From positions 261,160 to 325,159 of the forward strand of contig DASQAF010000027.1 of NCBI GenBank assembly GCA_035635855.1: a DNA stretch of 64,000 bases, written 5' to 3'. The notes below the pieces were generated by a model, which was given only the letters and a program-made list of their open reading frames with translations, searched no databases and was not told the DNA's origin. This document shows positions 50,098 through 58,761 of the stretch, one piece after another. Both the position numbers and the translations under genes were made by a program. Within the stretch, counting starts at the first letter, position 1, and every line of letters begins with the position of its first letter. This DNA comes from UBA11740 sp035635855. Lineage in GTDB: Bacteria; Acidobacteriota; Blastocatellia; Pyrinomonadales; Pyrinomonadaceae.

Positions 50098-51450
50098 ATG
50101 AACGAAATCAACGTAATCGGCGGAGGCTTGGCAGGCGTCGAAGCTGCCTGGCAAGCGGCGCAGACAGGCGCGCGCGTGCGCTTGTATGAAATGCGGCCAA
50201 TCAAACAGACACCCGCGCACCGGACGGACAAACTGGCTGAGATCGTCTGTTCCAACTCGCTGAAGTCTGACGAGCCGGGAACCGCGTCTTTTCTTCTCAA
50301 AGAAGAGCTGCGGCGCGGGCATTCATTGGTTATGGAAGCCGCAGCGGCGACACGCGTGCCGGCGGGCGCGGCGCTCGCGGTGGATCGCCAGCGGTTTGCC
50401 GAATATATCACCGAGCGCATTGAAGCGCACCCGCAAATCCAAATTGTTCGTGAGGAAGCCACGACGATTCCGCGGGACGCGATTACGATTGTCGCCACCG
50501 GCCCGCTTACTTCTGAAGCGTTGACTAACGAAATCATGAAGCTGACCGGTGACGATCAGCTTTACTTTTACGACGCGATTGCGCCGATTGTGGCCGCAGA
50601 TTCAGTCGATCGATCAATCGCCTTTCTCGCCGCGCGTTACGGCAAAGGTGGTGACGATTATCTCAACTGTCCTTTTAATGAAGAGCAATACTCAGACTTC
50701 TATCGAGCTTTAGTTGAGGCCAACAGCGTTCCTTTGCAGCGCTTTGAAGAAACCCGCTGGTTCGAAGCATGTCTGCCAATTGAGGAACTCGCCCGCCGCG
50801 GCGTAGACACTTTGCGCTTTGGGCCGATGAAACCGGTTGGGCTGTTTGATCCGCGCACCGGCCGCGAACCATACGCGGCAGTCCAACTGCGCCAGGAAAA
50901 CCTGATGGCCGACGCGTACAGCCTGGTCGGTTTTCAAAATCATCTTCGTTACGGCGAGCAGGCGCGAGTGTTGCGTTTGATCCCCGGGCTCGAACGCGCA
51001 GAGTTTCTTCAGTTCGGCCAGATTCATCGAAACACTTATATCAATGGTCCGCGGGTGCTGGCGGCAACCATGCAGATGCGTTCAGCCTCAAACCTTTTCT
51101 TTGCCGGACAAATTACCGGTGTCGAAGGTTACGTGGAATCGGTCGCGATGGGTTGGTTGGCGGGGTTGAATGCAGTGCGACTCTTGACCGGCAAAGAACT
51201 TTTGATTGCACCGCCGCGTAGTGCAATTGGCGCCCTGGCGCGATATGTTTCCAGCGCGGAGACGAAGAACTATCAGCCGGTGAACATAACGTTCGCGCTG
51301 TTGCATCCGCTGACCAATGAACAGGCCCGAAGCGTTAGACGAAAGCGCGAGCGGCATGCGCTGCAGGTTGAGCTGGCACTGAAAGAATGGAACGAGTGGC
51401 TGCAAAAGACAGGAAGCACATCCGTCCCGGCGATGGCAACGGCACGGTGA
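50098..51450 (+). CDS. trmFO: Methylenetetrahydrofolate-tRNA-(uracil-5)-methyltransferase
   Basis: FAD and folate-dependent enzyme that forms ribothymidine at tRNA position 54 (the TrmA replacement of many non-proteobacteria). INVIGGGLAGVEAAWQAAQT is the FAD site. VRLYEMRPIKQTPAHRTDKL, EIVCSNSLKSDEP (catalytic Cys region) and FAGQITGVEGYVESVAMGWL are family hallmarks. ATG at 50098 gives 450 residues; an in-frame start at 50029 would translate the hairpin array. The gene is followed by a VWA gene with a four-base overlap. Confidence 0.95.
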   Translation: MNEINVIGGGLAGVEAAWQAAQTGARVRLYEMRPIKQTPAHRTDKLAEIVCSNSLKSDEPGTASFLLKEELRRGHSLVMEAAAATRVPAGAALAVDRQRFAEYITERIEAHPQIQIVREEATTIPRDAITIVATGPLTSEALTNEIMKLTGDDQLYFYDAIAPIVAADSVDRSIAFLAARYGKGGDDYLNCPFNEEQYSDFYRALVEANSVPLQRFEETRWFEACLPIEELARRGVDTLRFGPMKPVGLFDPRTGREPYAAVQLRQENLMADAYSLVGFQNHLRYGEQARVLRLIPGLERAEFLQFGQIHRNTYINGPRVLAATMQMRSASNLFFAGQITGVEGYVESVAMGWLAGLNAVRLLTGKELLIAPPRSAIGALARYVSSAETKNYQPVNITFALLHPLTNEQARSVRRKRERHALQVELALKEWNEWLQKTGSTSVPAMATAR

Positions 51451-52532
51451 ACGAAGCCTGGAGACACGATTCGCGCTCGCGAATCCGCGGACTTCTGGCA
51501 ACCGGGCTATTTGTTCTGGGCATCTTCGCAATCATTCCGTTTGTCACTCACTCGCAATCGGGCCGCCAAAAGCCGCCAGCCAACTCTTCCCAGAACAGCA
51601 ACTCGCGCAAGCGGGAAACCACCAAGTCAACCAGGCAATCACCCGCGAACCCTTCCAAGTCGAATTCCGGCGCAGACAATTCGAGCGACGAAGAGGATGT
51701 CGTAAAGGTGACGTCGAATCTGGTGCCCGTACCGGCTACGGTCGTCGATAGCCGTGGAGTAGCGGTAACCAATCTCAAACTCGAAGACTTTGAGCTGCGC
51801 GTCGACGGTCAGCCAAATAAGATTAGCGAAGTTAGCAGGGCCGAAACTCCGGTGCGCATGGCGATGCTCTTTGATAATAGCGGCAGCCTGAGCGCCACCC
51901 GCGAGTTTGAAAAGCACGCCGCGGTTCAATTCTTTCGCAATGTTCTGCGGCCGGTGGATCAGGCTGCGGTCTTTGCCGTCTCGACCGATGTGATGCTGGC
52001 CGAACCGTTGACCAACGATGTCCGGAAGCTGGAGTTCACGATTGAAGGCTTCGGAAAGCCGGAGGGCGGCACATCGTTGTTCGATGCCATCATCGCCGCC
52101 GGCGCCTATCTGCGCCCCTTCGGCGGCCGGCGCGTCATAGTAATTGTCTCCGACGGAGCAGACACGACTAGCCGCGCCGATTTCGATACGACGGCGCAAC
52201 ACGCTATGGCTGATGATTGCCAGATTTATGTGGTGCAGACTGGTCTCTACGAGAGCGCGAATTTGCGCGCCTTAGCCGCCGAACGCCGGATGCAGGAGTT
52301 TGCCGCGCAGACGGGGGGCGCCGTTTATGTTTCGAGATCGGCCGAGGATCTGGACAATGCGTTCGTGCAAATCGCAGCTGACCTGGCCCAGCAATACATC
52401 ATCAGCTACTATCCGGGCGCAGATAAGCGCGACGGCCGTTACCACCTCATCGCCGTGAGCGTTAAGACACGTCCCAACGCGCGCGTGCGGGCGCGTAAAG
52501 GTTTTATGGTCAAGTCACGGGAGCGGGTGTAG
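51447..52532 (+). CDS. Secreted VWFA-domain protein
   Basis: It has an N-terminal signal/anchor (IRGLLATGLFVLGIFAIIPF), a Ser/Asn/Pro-rich linker, a short beta segment (VVDSRGVAVTNLKLEDFELR), then a von Willebrand A domain. AMLFDNSGSLSATREF is the MIDAS metal motif (D-x-S-x-S), and VIVSDGADTTSR and TGGAVYVSRSAEDL complete it. This resembles the VWFA-related family expanded in Acidobacteriota. GTG at 51447 is taken as start because it overlaps the trmFO stop (GTGA); ATG at 51387 would lie inside trmFO. Likely extracytoplasmic adhesion or assembly; the partner is unknown. Confidence 0.88.
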   Translation: MNEAWRHDSRSRIRGLLATGLFVLGIFAIIPFVTHSQSGRQKPPANSSQNSNSRKRETTKSTRQSPANPSKSNSGADNSSDEEDVVKVTSNLVPVPATVVDSRGVAVTNLKLEDFELRVDGQPNKISEVSRAETPVRMAMLFDNSGSLSATREFEKHAAVQFFRNVLRPVDQAAVFAVSTDVMLAEPLTNDVRKLEFTIEGFGKPEGGTSLFDAIIAAGAYLRPFGGRRVIVIVSDGADTTSRADFDTTAQHAMADDCQIYVVQTGLYESANLRALAAERRMQEFAAQTGGAVYVSRSAEDLDNAFVQIAADLAQQYIISYYPGADKRDGRYHLIAVSVKTRPNARVRARKGFMVKSRERV

Positions 52533-52605
52533 AGTGACGTAGAGTTTAGTCCAGGATTTGTATCGGGCGACCAATGGACGAAAGTCTGTGCTACGATCGC
52601 GTCGC

Positions 52606-53529
52606 ATGCTCGACAAGCTTCTCACTCAATTCCTCGACCACCTGCGCTATGAGCGCAACGTGAGCGCGCACACGCTGCGTAATTACGCTTCTGATCTCGA
52701 ACAGTTTCTCGACCACATCGCGCCTGCGGATGCGAAAACCCGCAAGCGCACCGAACCCGCCTTAAGCCAAATCGATCACATCACAATCCGCGAGTGGCTT
52801 TCCGCCCTGCATTCCGATCATAAGAAAAAGACCTCGATCGCCAGAAAACTCGCGGCCCTGCGCACGTTCTTTCAGTTCCTGGTGCGCGAAGGCGTGCTGG
52901 AACTAAACCCGGCGAAACTGGTAGCTACGCCGCGCAAGGAAAAGAAACTGCCCGTTCATCTTTCGATCGAAGACGCGGTTCGTTTCATCGAAACCCCTGA
53001 CACCGAATCGGATTTCGGCAAGCGCGACCGGGCCATTCTGGAGTTGCTTTATGCCACCGGGGTGCGGGTTTCAGAACTGGTGCAGCTTGATCTTCGCGAC
53101 ATCGATTTCAAAAATAAACTGCTTCGGGTTACCGGTAAGCGGCGCAAAGAGCGCATCGTGCCGTTCGGCGATCCGGCGGCAAAAGCCCTGAAGGAATATC
53201 TGGCTGTGCGAGAGATCTTTTCGCTGAACGCTCCGGCCACCAAACGGGACTCGCGGCCTTTGATTCTGAACTATCAGGGTACGCGGATGACTACCCGATC
53301 GGTCGGTCGTCTGGTGGAAAAATACATTCGCCTATGTGCAGGCATTCACGATATCAGCCCCCACGCTCTGCGTCATTCGTTTGCCACGCATTTGCTCGAT
53401 AGTGGCGCTGACCTGCGCGACATTCAGGAACTACTTGGCCATGCCCGTCTTTCGACGACGCAAATCTACACACATGTATCGATGGAAAAACTGATCGAGG
53501 TGTATGACAAGGCCCACCCGAAGGCCTAA
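52606..53529 (+). CDS. Tyrosine recombinase XerC/XerD-like
   Basis: Site-specific recombinase of the chromosome-dimer type. The N-terminal SAM-like domain has LTQFLDHLRYERNVSAHTLR. The catalytic domain has YATGVRVSELVQLDLRDID (first Arg), HALRHSFATHLLDSGADLRD (H-x-x-R) and LGHARLSTTQIYTHVSMEKL (His and tyrosine nucleophile). At 307 residues it has typical length. ATG at 52606 is preferred over an upstream TTG at 52558. No integron or phage genes surround it, so a housekeeping XerC/D role is likely; C versus D cannot be told. Confidence 0.93.
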   Translation: MLDKLLTQFLDHLRYERNVSAHTLRNYASDLEQFLDHIAPADAKTRKRTEPALSQIDHITIREWLSALHSDHKKKTSIARKLAALRTFFQFLVREGVLELNPAKLVATPRKEKKLPVHLSIEDAVRFIETPDTESDFGKRDRAILELLYATGVRVSELVQLDLRDIDFKNKLLRVTGKRRKERIVPFGDPAAKALKEYLAVREIFSLNAPATKRDSRPLILNYQGTRMTTRSVGRLVEKYIRLCAGIHDISPHALRHSFATHLLDSGADLRDIQELLGHARLSTTQIYTHVSMEKLIEVYDKAHPKA

Positions 53530-53540
53530 CTGCCGGTAGT

Positions 53541-53616
53541 TTGAGTTCAGAGTCCTACCTTTAGCTTGCGGACATGCAGCCAAGAGCCAGGAGCTTGAAC
53601 TCTGGACTAACCTAAT
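53541..53616. repeat. GAGTTCAGAGTCC inverted repeat after the Xer gene
   Basis: GAGTTCAGAGTCC and AACTCTGGACT arms pair imperfectly around a GC-rich loop. It shares its word with the repeat at 17757-17812. Confidence 0.45.
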
Positions 53617-53700
53617 ACCGCTCAAAATTCTCACTTTCGCGCCGCCAGTTCGCTGCGCTATGATGCATAAAGGATCCTGCGGTGTGGATTCTATTGATTG

Positions 53701-55197
53701 ATGCCAGGGAAACTAAGCGAAAATCCTGCGGCTGAACTGATTCGTGAAATTGCCGAGTCGCAGCTGACGGGCGCTTTGCGGCTCGCGCGTGAGCGTGCCA
53801 AAGCCGTAATCTACTTCGAAGCCGGCCAATTGATTCTGGCCTCGTCGAATTTACGAGCCCATCGTCTGCGCGAGATCTTAAGACGACGCGGTTTCAAGGC
53901 AACACAATTCGGTGAAACCTCCGCCAACACCTCAGACAAGGAACTGGAGGTCTCTTTGATCAAGAGCGGAGCATTGACGGCCGAAACGTTAGCCGCGATT
54001 CGGGCCGATCAAGTCTCTGACATCCTGCGCGTGGCGTTGTTATGGACCGAAGGAACCTGGGCATTTGATCCACGTGTAAGACTGGCGAAGGGAGATCGTG
54101 TCCAAATCGATCTCAACCGCCTCTTGTTGGAATGCGGACGTCACCTTCCCGCCGGCTTCGTGACTTCCCGCTTCCTGGGAACGAACGGCGCATACCTGGA
54201 GGGCGCCAACAATCATGGCGACACTGCTCTACAGCCTTCCGAAGCCTTTGTAATTTCGCGGGCGACTACCACCGTAAATTTGAGCGAGCTCACCGCCCTT
54301 AGCGGTCTAAGTGAGGAAGAAGCTCTGCGAACAATCTATGCACTGTCTTTGTCCGGCAACTTGCAGCGAAGCGACTGGCCGGTCGTGTTCGGTTCCCGCT
54401 TCCCGGTTAGATCCGCCGTGCCTGAACGTGCCGTGATCAGCGCCTCGCCGGCGCCGCAAAACGGCGTGGAGGGTGAAACCGAAGAAGTTAATAGGGGCGA
54501 CGTTGAAATATTCTTCGCTCGGCTCGCCGCCGCAATGGACTACTACGACGTGTTGGATGTCTCTCGAACGGCCACCTTTGTTGAGATCAAGAGCGCCTAT
54601 CATGATCTGGCCCGACGCTTTCATCCCGATCGTTTTCACAAAGGCGAAACGGAACTGCGCCGTCGCATAGACTCGGGTTTCGCTCGTATTGCCCAGGCCT
54701 ACGAAACTTTGAGCGATCCGTCTTTACGCGCCGCGTATGACGCGAAGGAAATGTCGAAGTCGCGAAAGGGCCGGCGCGAATCTGCATCGACGGCCCAGCA
54801 TCCGAACCGGGGAGCGGACCCAAAGGCGGCATCTGAAACCAGTCGCGCGGAAGCCAGCTTTCAACGCGGCGTGGAGGCGATGCAACGTAAGCAGCACGAT
54901 GAAGCAATCCGTTATCTCGCCGAAGCGGCCAGTTTATCGCCGCACGACGCCCGTTATCGGGCGCACTATGGCTACGCTCTCATCAAAAAATCAAACACGC
55001 GGCGCATCGCCGAGGGCGAATTGCAAGCGGCGGTGACTCTCGATCCCGGCAATACTTCCTATCGAGTGATGTTGGCCGAACTCTATAAAGCGCTGGGATT
55101 GCGCCGGCGGGCTGAAGGCGAACTGGAGCGAGCCCTGGCCGCCGATCCGAAGAATGAAGCCGCGCGCTCGCTTCTGTTAAGCCTGAAGAGCAAGTAG
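53701..55197 (+). CDS. DUF4388-DnaJ-TPR multidomain protein
   Basis: A 498-residue cytoplasmic protein. The N-terminal ~120 residues match the DUF4388/PATAN type (LTGALRLARERAKAVIYFEA and SQLILASSNLRAHRLREIL-like text: GQLILASSNLRAHRLREIL). Residues about 279-345 are a J-domain (YYDVLDVSRTATFVEIKSAY) with intact HPD near residue 308 and ARAYETLSDP-like sequence (AQAYETLSDPSLRAAYD). From about 380 on come TPR-like repeats. PATAN domains occur in signalling adaptors. A J-domain would recruit DnaK, so this may link chaperoning with a signalling scaffold. The HD-GYP gene follows on the same strand after 66 bp. Confidence 0.88.
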   Translation: MPGKLSENPAAELIREIAESQLTGALRLARERAKAVIYFEAGQLILASSNLRAHRLREILRRRGFKATQFGETSANTSDKELEVSLIKSGALTAETLAAIRADQVSDILRVALLWTEGTWAFDPRVRLAKGDRVQIDLNRLLLECGRHLPAGFVTSRFLGTNGAYLEGANNHGDTALQPSEAFVISRATTTVNLSELTALSGLSEEEALRTIYALSLSGNLQRSDWPVVFGSRFPVRSAVPERAVISASPAPQNGVEGETEEVNRGDVEIFFARLAAAMDYYDVLDVSRTATFVEIKSAYHDLARRFHPDRFHKGETELRRRIDSGFARIAQAYETLSDPSLRAAYDAKEMSKSRKGRRESASTAQHPNRGADPKAASETSRAEASFQRGVEAMQRKQHDEAIRYLAEAASLSPHDARYRAHYGYALIKKSNTRRIAEGELQAAVTLDPGNTSYRVMLAELYKALGLRRRAEGELERALAADPKNEAARSLLLSLKSK

Positions 55198-55263
55198 AGT
55201 GTTGCCAGCCGACGAATTTGCGCGGACACGTCTTAAGTCGATCGAATAGTTACTGATAACCGC

Positions 55264-55944
55264 ATGCCGCCAGTCGATGCCATTGAAAGCGAGCAAGTCT
55301 CTGTAATCGAGATTTTCAAGAACCTCAGCAGCGGCGCTGATGAGTTCGAGCGTTATCCGAATCCGCACGCCGCGCGCATCGCGGTGATTGCCGATCAAAT
55401 CGGCCGAAGTTTCAGCCTCGGCGGCCGCGATCGTTTTTCTTTGCGCATTGCGGCTTTGGCGCACGATCTGGGCGAGGTAGTGATGGACCGCGATTACTTC
55501 GGCCGAGCCGGTCCATTAAGCGAGGATGAGCGGATCGATTTGGCGCGCCATCCGCTGCTCGGCGAACGCGAGGCGGCCGGCGCTGGTGCGGATCGCGGCG
55601 CGCAACTTCTGGTACGTTGGCATCATGAATGGTGGAACGGCAACGGCTATCCGGACGGTTTGCGCTTCGAGCAGATTCCGCTGGGCGCGCGCATCCTGCG
55701 GGTGGCGGATGCCTACGCGTCTTTGACCGATGCGCGGCCCTTTCGCGAGGCTTATTCAGAGCGGCAGGCGCGGGAGCACTTGCTGGAGTGGACGGGTCTG
55801 GAATTCGATCCCCGCGTCGTACGCGCGCTCCTGGCCCTGGAACCTTTCAAGGAACTCAAAGGCTATCGAGAGGTTGAAACGCCGCCTGATCTGCCGGCGA
55901 TCGCCGACGAGTTAATGGCGCGGGTGCAGGCCCTGGGTTCGTAG
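55264..55944 (+). CDS. HD-GYP domain protein
   Basis: A 226-residue metal-dependent phosphohydrolase domain of the c-di-GMP phosphodiesterase type. H67-D68 (LAHDLGEVV), H96-P97 (ARHPLLGE), HHEWWNGNGYPDGL (H120, H121, GYP 128-130) and VADAYASLTDARPFREAY are all present. It has no receiver or sensor part. It is preceded by the DUF4388-DnaJ-TPR gene, with which it may form a signalling pair. The GYP motif favours cyclic dinucleotide hydrolysis, not proven here. Confidence 0.9.
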   Translation: MPPVDAIESEQVSVIEIFKNLSSGADEFERYPNPHAARIAVIADQIGRSFSLGGRDRFSLRIAALAHDLGEVVMDRDYFGRAGPLSEDERIDLARHPLLGEREAAGAGADRGAQLLVRWHHEWWNGNGYPDGLRFEQIPLGARILRVADAYASLTDARPFREAYSERQAREHLLEWTGLEFDPRVVRALLALEPFKELKGYREVETPPDLPAIADELMARVQALGS

Positions 55945-55966
55945 TAAGTTTGCAGTTCGCAGTGCC

Positions 55967-56025
55967 GCCTCCAGGCGGAAGGTTTGGTTGTTTAAGATTC
56001 CGCCTGAAGGCGGGACTCCAAACCA
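55967..56025. repeat. Inverted repeat GCCGCCTCCAGGCGG / CCGCCTGAAGGCGG
   Basis: Two GCCTNNAGGC hairpins joined by a larger fold around GGTTTGG/CCAAACC, in the 90-bp gap between the HD-GYP gene and the next gene. Confidence 0.5.
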
Positions 56026-56034
56026 GGACTCTTA

Positions 56035-56988
56035 ATGCAGACACAAAATGGCGTCAATGCGGGCGGCATCGGTTGGCTCGGTTTTGAGCTGAGCGTGCTT
56101 CGCCGCCTGAAGTTTCAATCGGTGGCGCTGCCGCTGGCCGGCGAGCCTAATCTCGGACTCTATCTGAAGCGTTGGGATGCGCGCGTCTCTGCCAACGATC
56201 CGGCGCAGTGGGCCTGGACCAAATCTCAGGCGTTCATTGAGAATAATTGCGAAACCTTGACCGAAGAGGACGTTGAATTAATCCTCGATGATGCTTATGT
56301 GCCACGCAGCTTTTTTCGCAATCCGACATTGTTATCGTGGTTCAATGAAACAGACGCCTGGTGGTTCGACAACGTGCGTGGCAACGCCGACCGGCTGACT
56401 TCGTCTTACAAGCGGGCGCTGGCGCTGGCGCTGGGAATGGCGGTGGGCGACTATGTGTTCTCGTTCAATCTGGACACCCGCGATCTGAGACAGCCCCTCT
56501 CGCTTTCAAATGTATTTCGCCGCGTGTGGCACACGCTGTCGCCCCCGGTCAACAATCTGCGAAAGAACACCAGCTCAAATCAATCGGCAAAAAGTTTCCT
56601 GGCCGAAACTCAGGATACGGATTTGCTCTTCCTGCGACTGCCCCGCCCGACGCGCGCCAGCGACAGTCGCAACGCCCGCGTGCTGACCTGGCGGGAAGAA
56701 TGGTTGCGGCAAAACAAAACTTTTTGGAGCGAGTTGGCCAGAGATCGCAGCGGAAAACTCGACGCCTATGTGGAAACCAAAGAGCAATACCTTGGTTTGA
56801 TCGAAGACCTGCTCCAAACGTCCGCGCATCTTCCTCTATGGGCAATAGAAGCGGTCAGCGACGGTTTCGTTTCGACCGGCGAGTTGGTTGAATGCGTCGG
56901 CGAGACGCGCAAGATCGAGGCGATCTATACGAAAGATTTTTCTGAATTGCTGGGAATTCAGGCCGTGATTATTACGGCGGCGGCGTGA
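56035..56988 (+). CDS. Hypothetical protein, unknown
   Basis: A 317-residue soluble protein rich in Trp, Asn and Arg. Conserved-looking blocks are LAGEPNLGLYLKRWDARVSA, NPTLLSWFNETDAWWFDNVR and LALALGMAVGDYVFSFNLDT. The middle (130-215) is Asn/Ser/Arg-rich. I recognise no catalytic motif or family, and there is no signal peptide or membrane segment. It follows the HD-GYP gene on the same strand but with a repeat between them. Confidence 0.65.
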   Translation: MQTQNGVNAGGIGWLGFELSVLRRLKFQSVALPLAGEPNLGLYLKRWDARVSANDPAQWAWTKSQAFIENNCETLTEEDVELILDDAYVPRSFFRNPTLLSWFNETDAWWFDNVRGNADRLTSSYKRALALALGMAVGDYVFSFNLDTRDLRQPLSLSNVFRRVWHTLSPPVNNLRKNTSSNQSAKSFLAETQDTDLLFLRLPRPTRASDSRNARVLTWREEWLRQNKTFWSELARDRSGKLDAYVETKEQYLGLIEDLLQTSAHLPLWAIEAVSDGFVSTGELVECVGETRKIEAIYTKDFSELLGIQAVIITAAA

Positions 56989-57029
56989 AGAGTAAGTGCG
57001 CAAATTACCACTTTGCGCTCACCGTCAGG

Positions 57030-57335
57030 TCACGCCCCACGATTCTGCGCGCGGCTGGCACTGAAGCAATAGCCACATAATACCGGCCGGCCCGGCTGCG
57101 GTTTGAATGGTACGCTGTCAGTCTTGCCGCACTGATCGCAAACAATCTCGAATTTTTCGCGCTCGGCTCCTCCGCTTCCCTGGCGGGAGCTGCCAAAGTT
57201 TTGGCGGCGGGCATCGCGACAGGGCTTGCAACGCTTCGGATGGCTCAGGCCACGCTCGCGATAATAATCCTGTTCACGCTCACTAAAGGGAAAAGCAGTT
57301 CCGCATTCGGCACACGTTATTTCAAGGTCTGGCAT
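57030..57335 (-). CDS. Two-module zinc-ribbon protein
   Basis: 101 residues with two zinc ribbons. The first is ITCAECGTAFPFSEREQDYY ... PKRCKPCRDARR, the pattern of the probable zinc-ribbon family with E-Q-x-Y-Y. The second is IVCDQCGKTDSVPFKPQPGR followed by VLCGYCF. Eight cysteines in four CxxC pairs match two metal sites. It probably binds nucleic acid or ribosomal components, by analogy only. It stands alone. Confidence 0.85.
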   Translation of the reverse strand: MPDLEITCAECGTAFPFSEREQDYYRERGLSHPKRCKPCRDARRQNFGSSRQGSGGAEREKFEIVCDQCGKTDSVPFKPQPGRPVLCGYCFSASRAQNRGA

Positions 57336-57648
57336 CGCCTATCTCCCGGGTAACATCGTCTTGAGGTCGGTTTCTTTAAACGTGTGCAAAGTTTACTCCA
57401 GGTGCGCGCACCTGTACAGCACGGTTTGTTTGCTGGAAAGCGGAGCGCGGACATCCTGTCCGGCAGCGGGCGAAGCACGCTCAGATCTTGCTGAAAGAAT
57501 CGGCTTGGAGAGTGTTCGCGCTACGCGCTCAGGCGGACACGATGTTCGCGCCTCACGTTTGTGTTTGAAGATTGAATGGCACTTAGTCTTTGACGCTTTG
57601 TTGTGATTTTGGTCAAATAGAAATTGATATCAAATATCGAGGCGCGTT
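57336..57648. other. Intergenic region with dispersed element copy B
   Basis: A 313-bp gap between the zinc-ribbon gene and the HDAC-like gene. It carries the repeat at 57442-57554. I see no gene or convincing promoter in the rest. Confidence 0.5.
57442..57554 (+). repeat. Dispersed element, copy B
   Basis: 113 bp with inverted ends GGAGCGCGGACATCC and GATGTTCGCGCCTC. The interior matches the reverse complement of copy A (48493-48598): AGCACGCTCAGATCTT and TGTTCGCGCTACGCGCTCAG are shared. Copy B is plus-oriented and A minus-oriented. Confidence 0.7.
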
Positions 57649-58596
57649 TCAGCTCTCTCTCTGCAACTGGCGCACGTGCGCCCTCACCGTCTCACCCAGT
57701 GTCTCCAGGTTGTAACCGCCTTCCATGCAAGAGACGACCCGGCCGGCGCAGGCTTCCGATGCCCACTGCTTCACCACGCGCGTCATTTGCACAAAGTCTT
57801 CGTCGGTGAGCAACAGTTGTCCCAGCGGGTCACCAAGGTGTGCATCGAAGCCTGCGGAAATGATCACCAGGTCTGGTGTGAACTCAGAAGCGATCTCTTC
57901 GATTGCGGATTCGAATGCGCGGCGCTGATCGTTTGTTGGCGTCAGCGCGCGCAAAGGCACATTCAGCGTGTAACCACGCCCGCGGCCCTGGCCGGTTTCT
58001 CCCCGCGAACCGGTGCCTGGATACCACGGATACTGATGCATCGAAAAGTAGAAGACCGAAGGGTCGTCGTAAAAAATCCCCTGCGTCCCATTCCCATGAT
58101 GCACATCCCAATCGAGAATGGCGACGCGATCGATTTCCTTATAGCGCGACTGCGCATAACGCGCGGCGATGGCGACATTGTTGAAAAGACAAAAGCCCAT
58201 CGCGCGATCGGGCGTCGCGTGATGGCCGGGCGGGCGCACCGGCGCAAACGCATTCCGGGCCCGCCCTTCCATGATAGCGTCGATCGCCTGGCACGCCGCG
58301 CCGGCGCTGCGCATGGCGGCCTCCAGCGAATGCATTGAAACCATTGTGTCGCCGTCCAGATAACCAACGCCTTCGCGAACGGCTTGCTCAACGTGTTTGA
58401 AGTGCTGTGGCGTATGGCAAGCCTGAATATAGCCGCGGCGCGCTTCTTCGGCTTCGATCTCAATCGCGTCCGCCCACAGCTCGGCGTCGCCTCGCAGCGC
58501 CTCCATCACCACGCGATAACGCTCAGATGTTTCGGGATGTCCCGGACCTGTGTCGTGCTTTTCGAAGACCGGATGATGAACGATGGCGGTTGGCAT
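57649..58596 (-). CDS. Histone deacetylase/acetoin-utilisation family deacetylase
   Basis: Zn-dependent arginase-fold deacetylase of 315 residues from ATG 58596. TAIVHHPVFEKHDTGPGHPE is the N-terminal signature, PVRPPGHHATPDRAMGFCLF the active-site His-Asp segment, VAILDWDVHHGNGTQGIFYD the zinc ligands D-x-H, and LVIISAGFDAHLGDPLGQLL the last zinc Asp. An in-frame start at 58656 would add a 20-residue polar stretch without support. The natural substrate in bacteria is usually a polyamine or acetyl-lysine protein; it cannot be told. Confidence 0.94.
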   Translation of the reverse strand: MPTAIVHHPVFEKHDTGPGHPETSERYRVVMEALRGDAELWADAIEIEAEEARRGYIQACHTPQHFKHVEQAVREGVGYLDGDTMVSMHSLEAAMRSAGAACQAIDAIMEGRARNAFAPVRPPGHHATPDRAMGFCLFNNVAIAARYAQSRYKEIDRVAILDWDVHHGNGTQGIFYDDPSVFYFSMHQYPWYPGTGSRGETGQGRGRGYTLNVPLRALTPTNDQRRAFESAIEEIASEFTPDLVIISAGFDAHLGDPLGQLLLTDEDFVQMTRVVKQWASEACAGRVVSCMEGGYNLETLGETVRAHVRQLQRES

Positions 58597-58761
58597 TTGA
58601 TTCGTTTCGAGATTTTCGTCAGGACCGGTGCAAGGAAACTCGACACTCGTACCCACAAGGAAAGACTTCCCTCCTAAGAAAAGAGACTCTGAGGAGGTCG
58701 AAGTTACGATCCCATAAGCGCTCTTTGATTCCTCTCCTAACGCAGCAGGAGGAAAGCGGTT

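Noticed and set aside
52606..53529. Tyrosine recombinase as sign of an integrated phage or integrative element
   Set aside because: It has Xer length and motifs, is flanked by housekeeping-like genes, and has no phage genes or attachment-site repeats around it; the nearest tRNA (49544-49619) is intact with no visible direct repeat.
57676..58338. 220-codon frame antisense to the HDAC-like gene
   Set aside because: The deacetylase motifs are intact on the other strand; this frame is Arg/His-rich noise.
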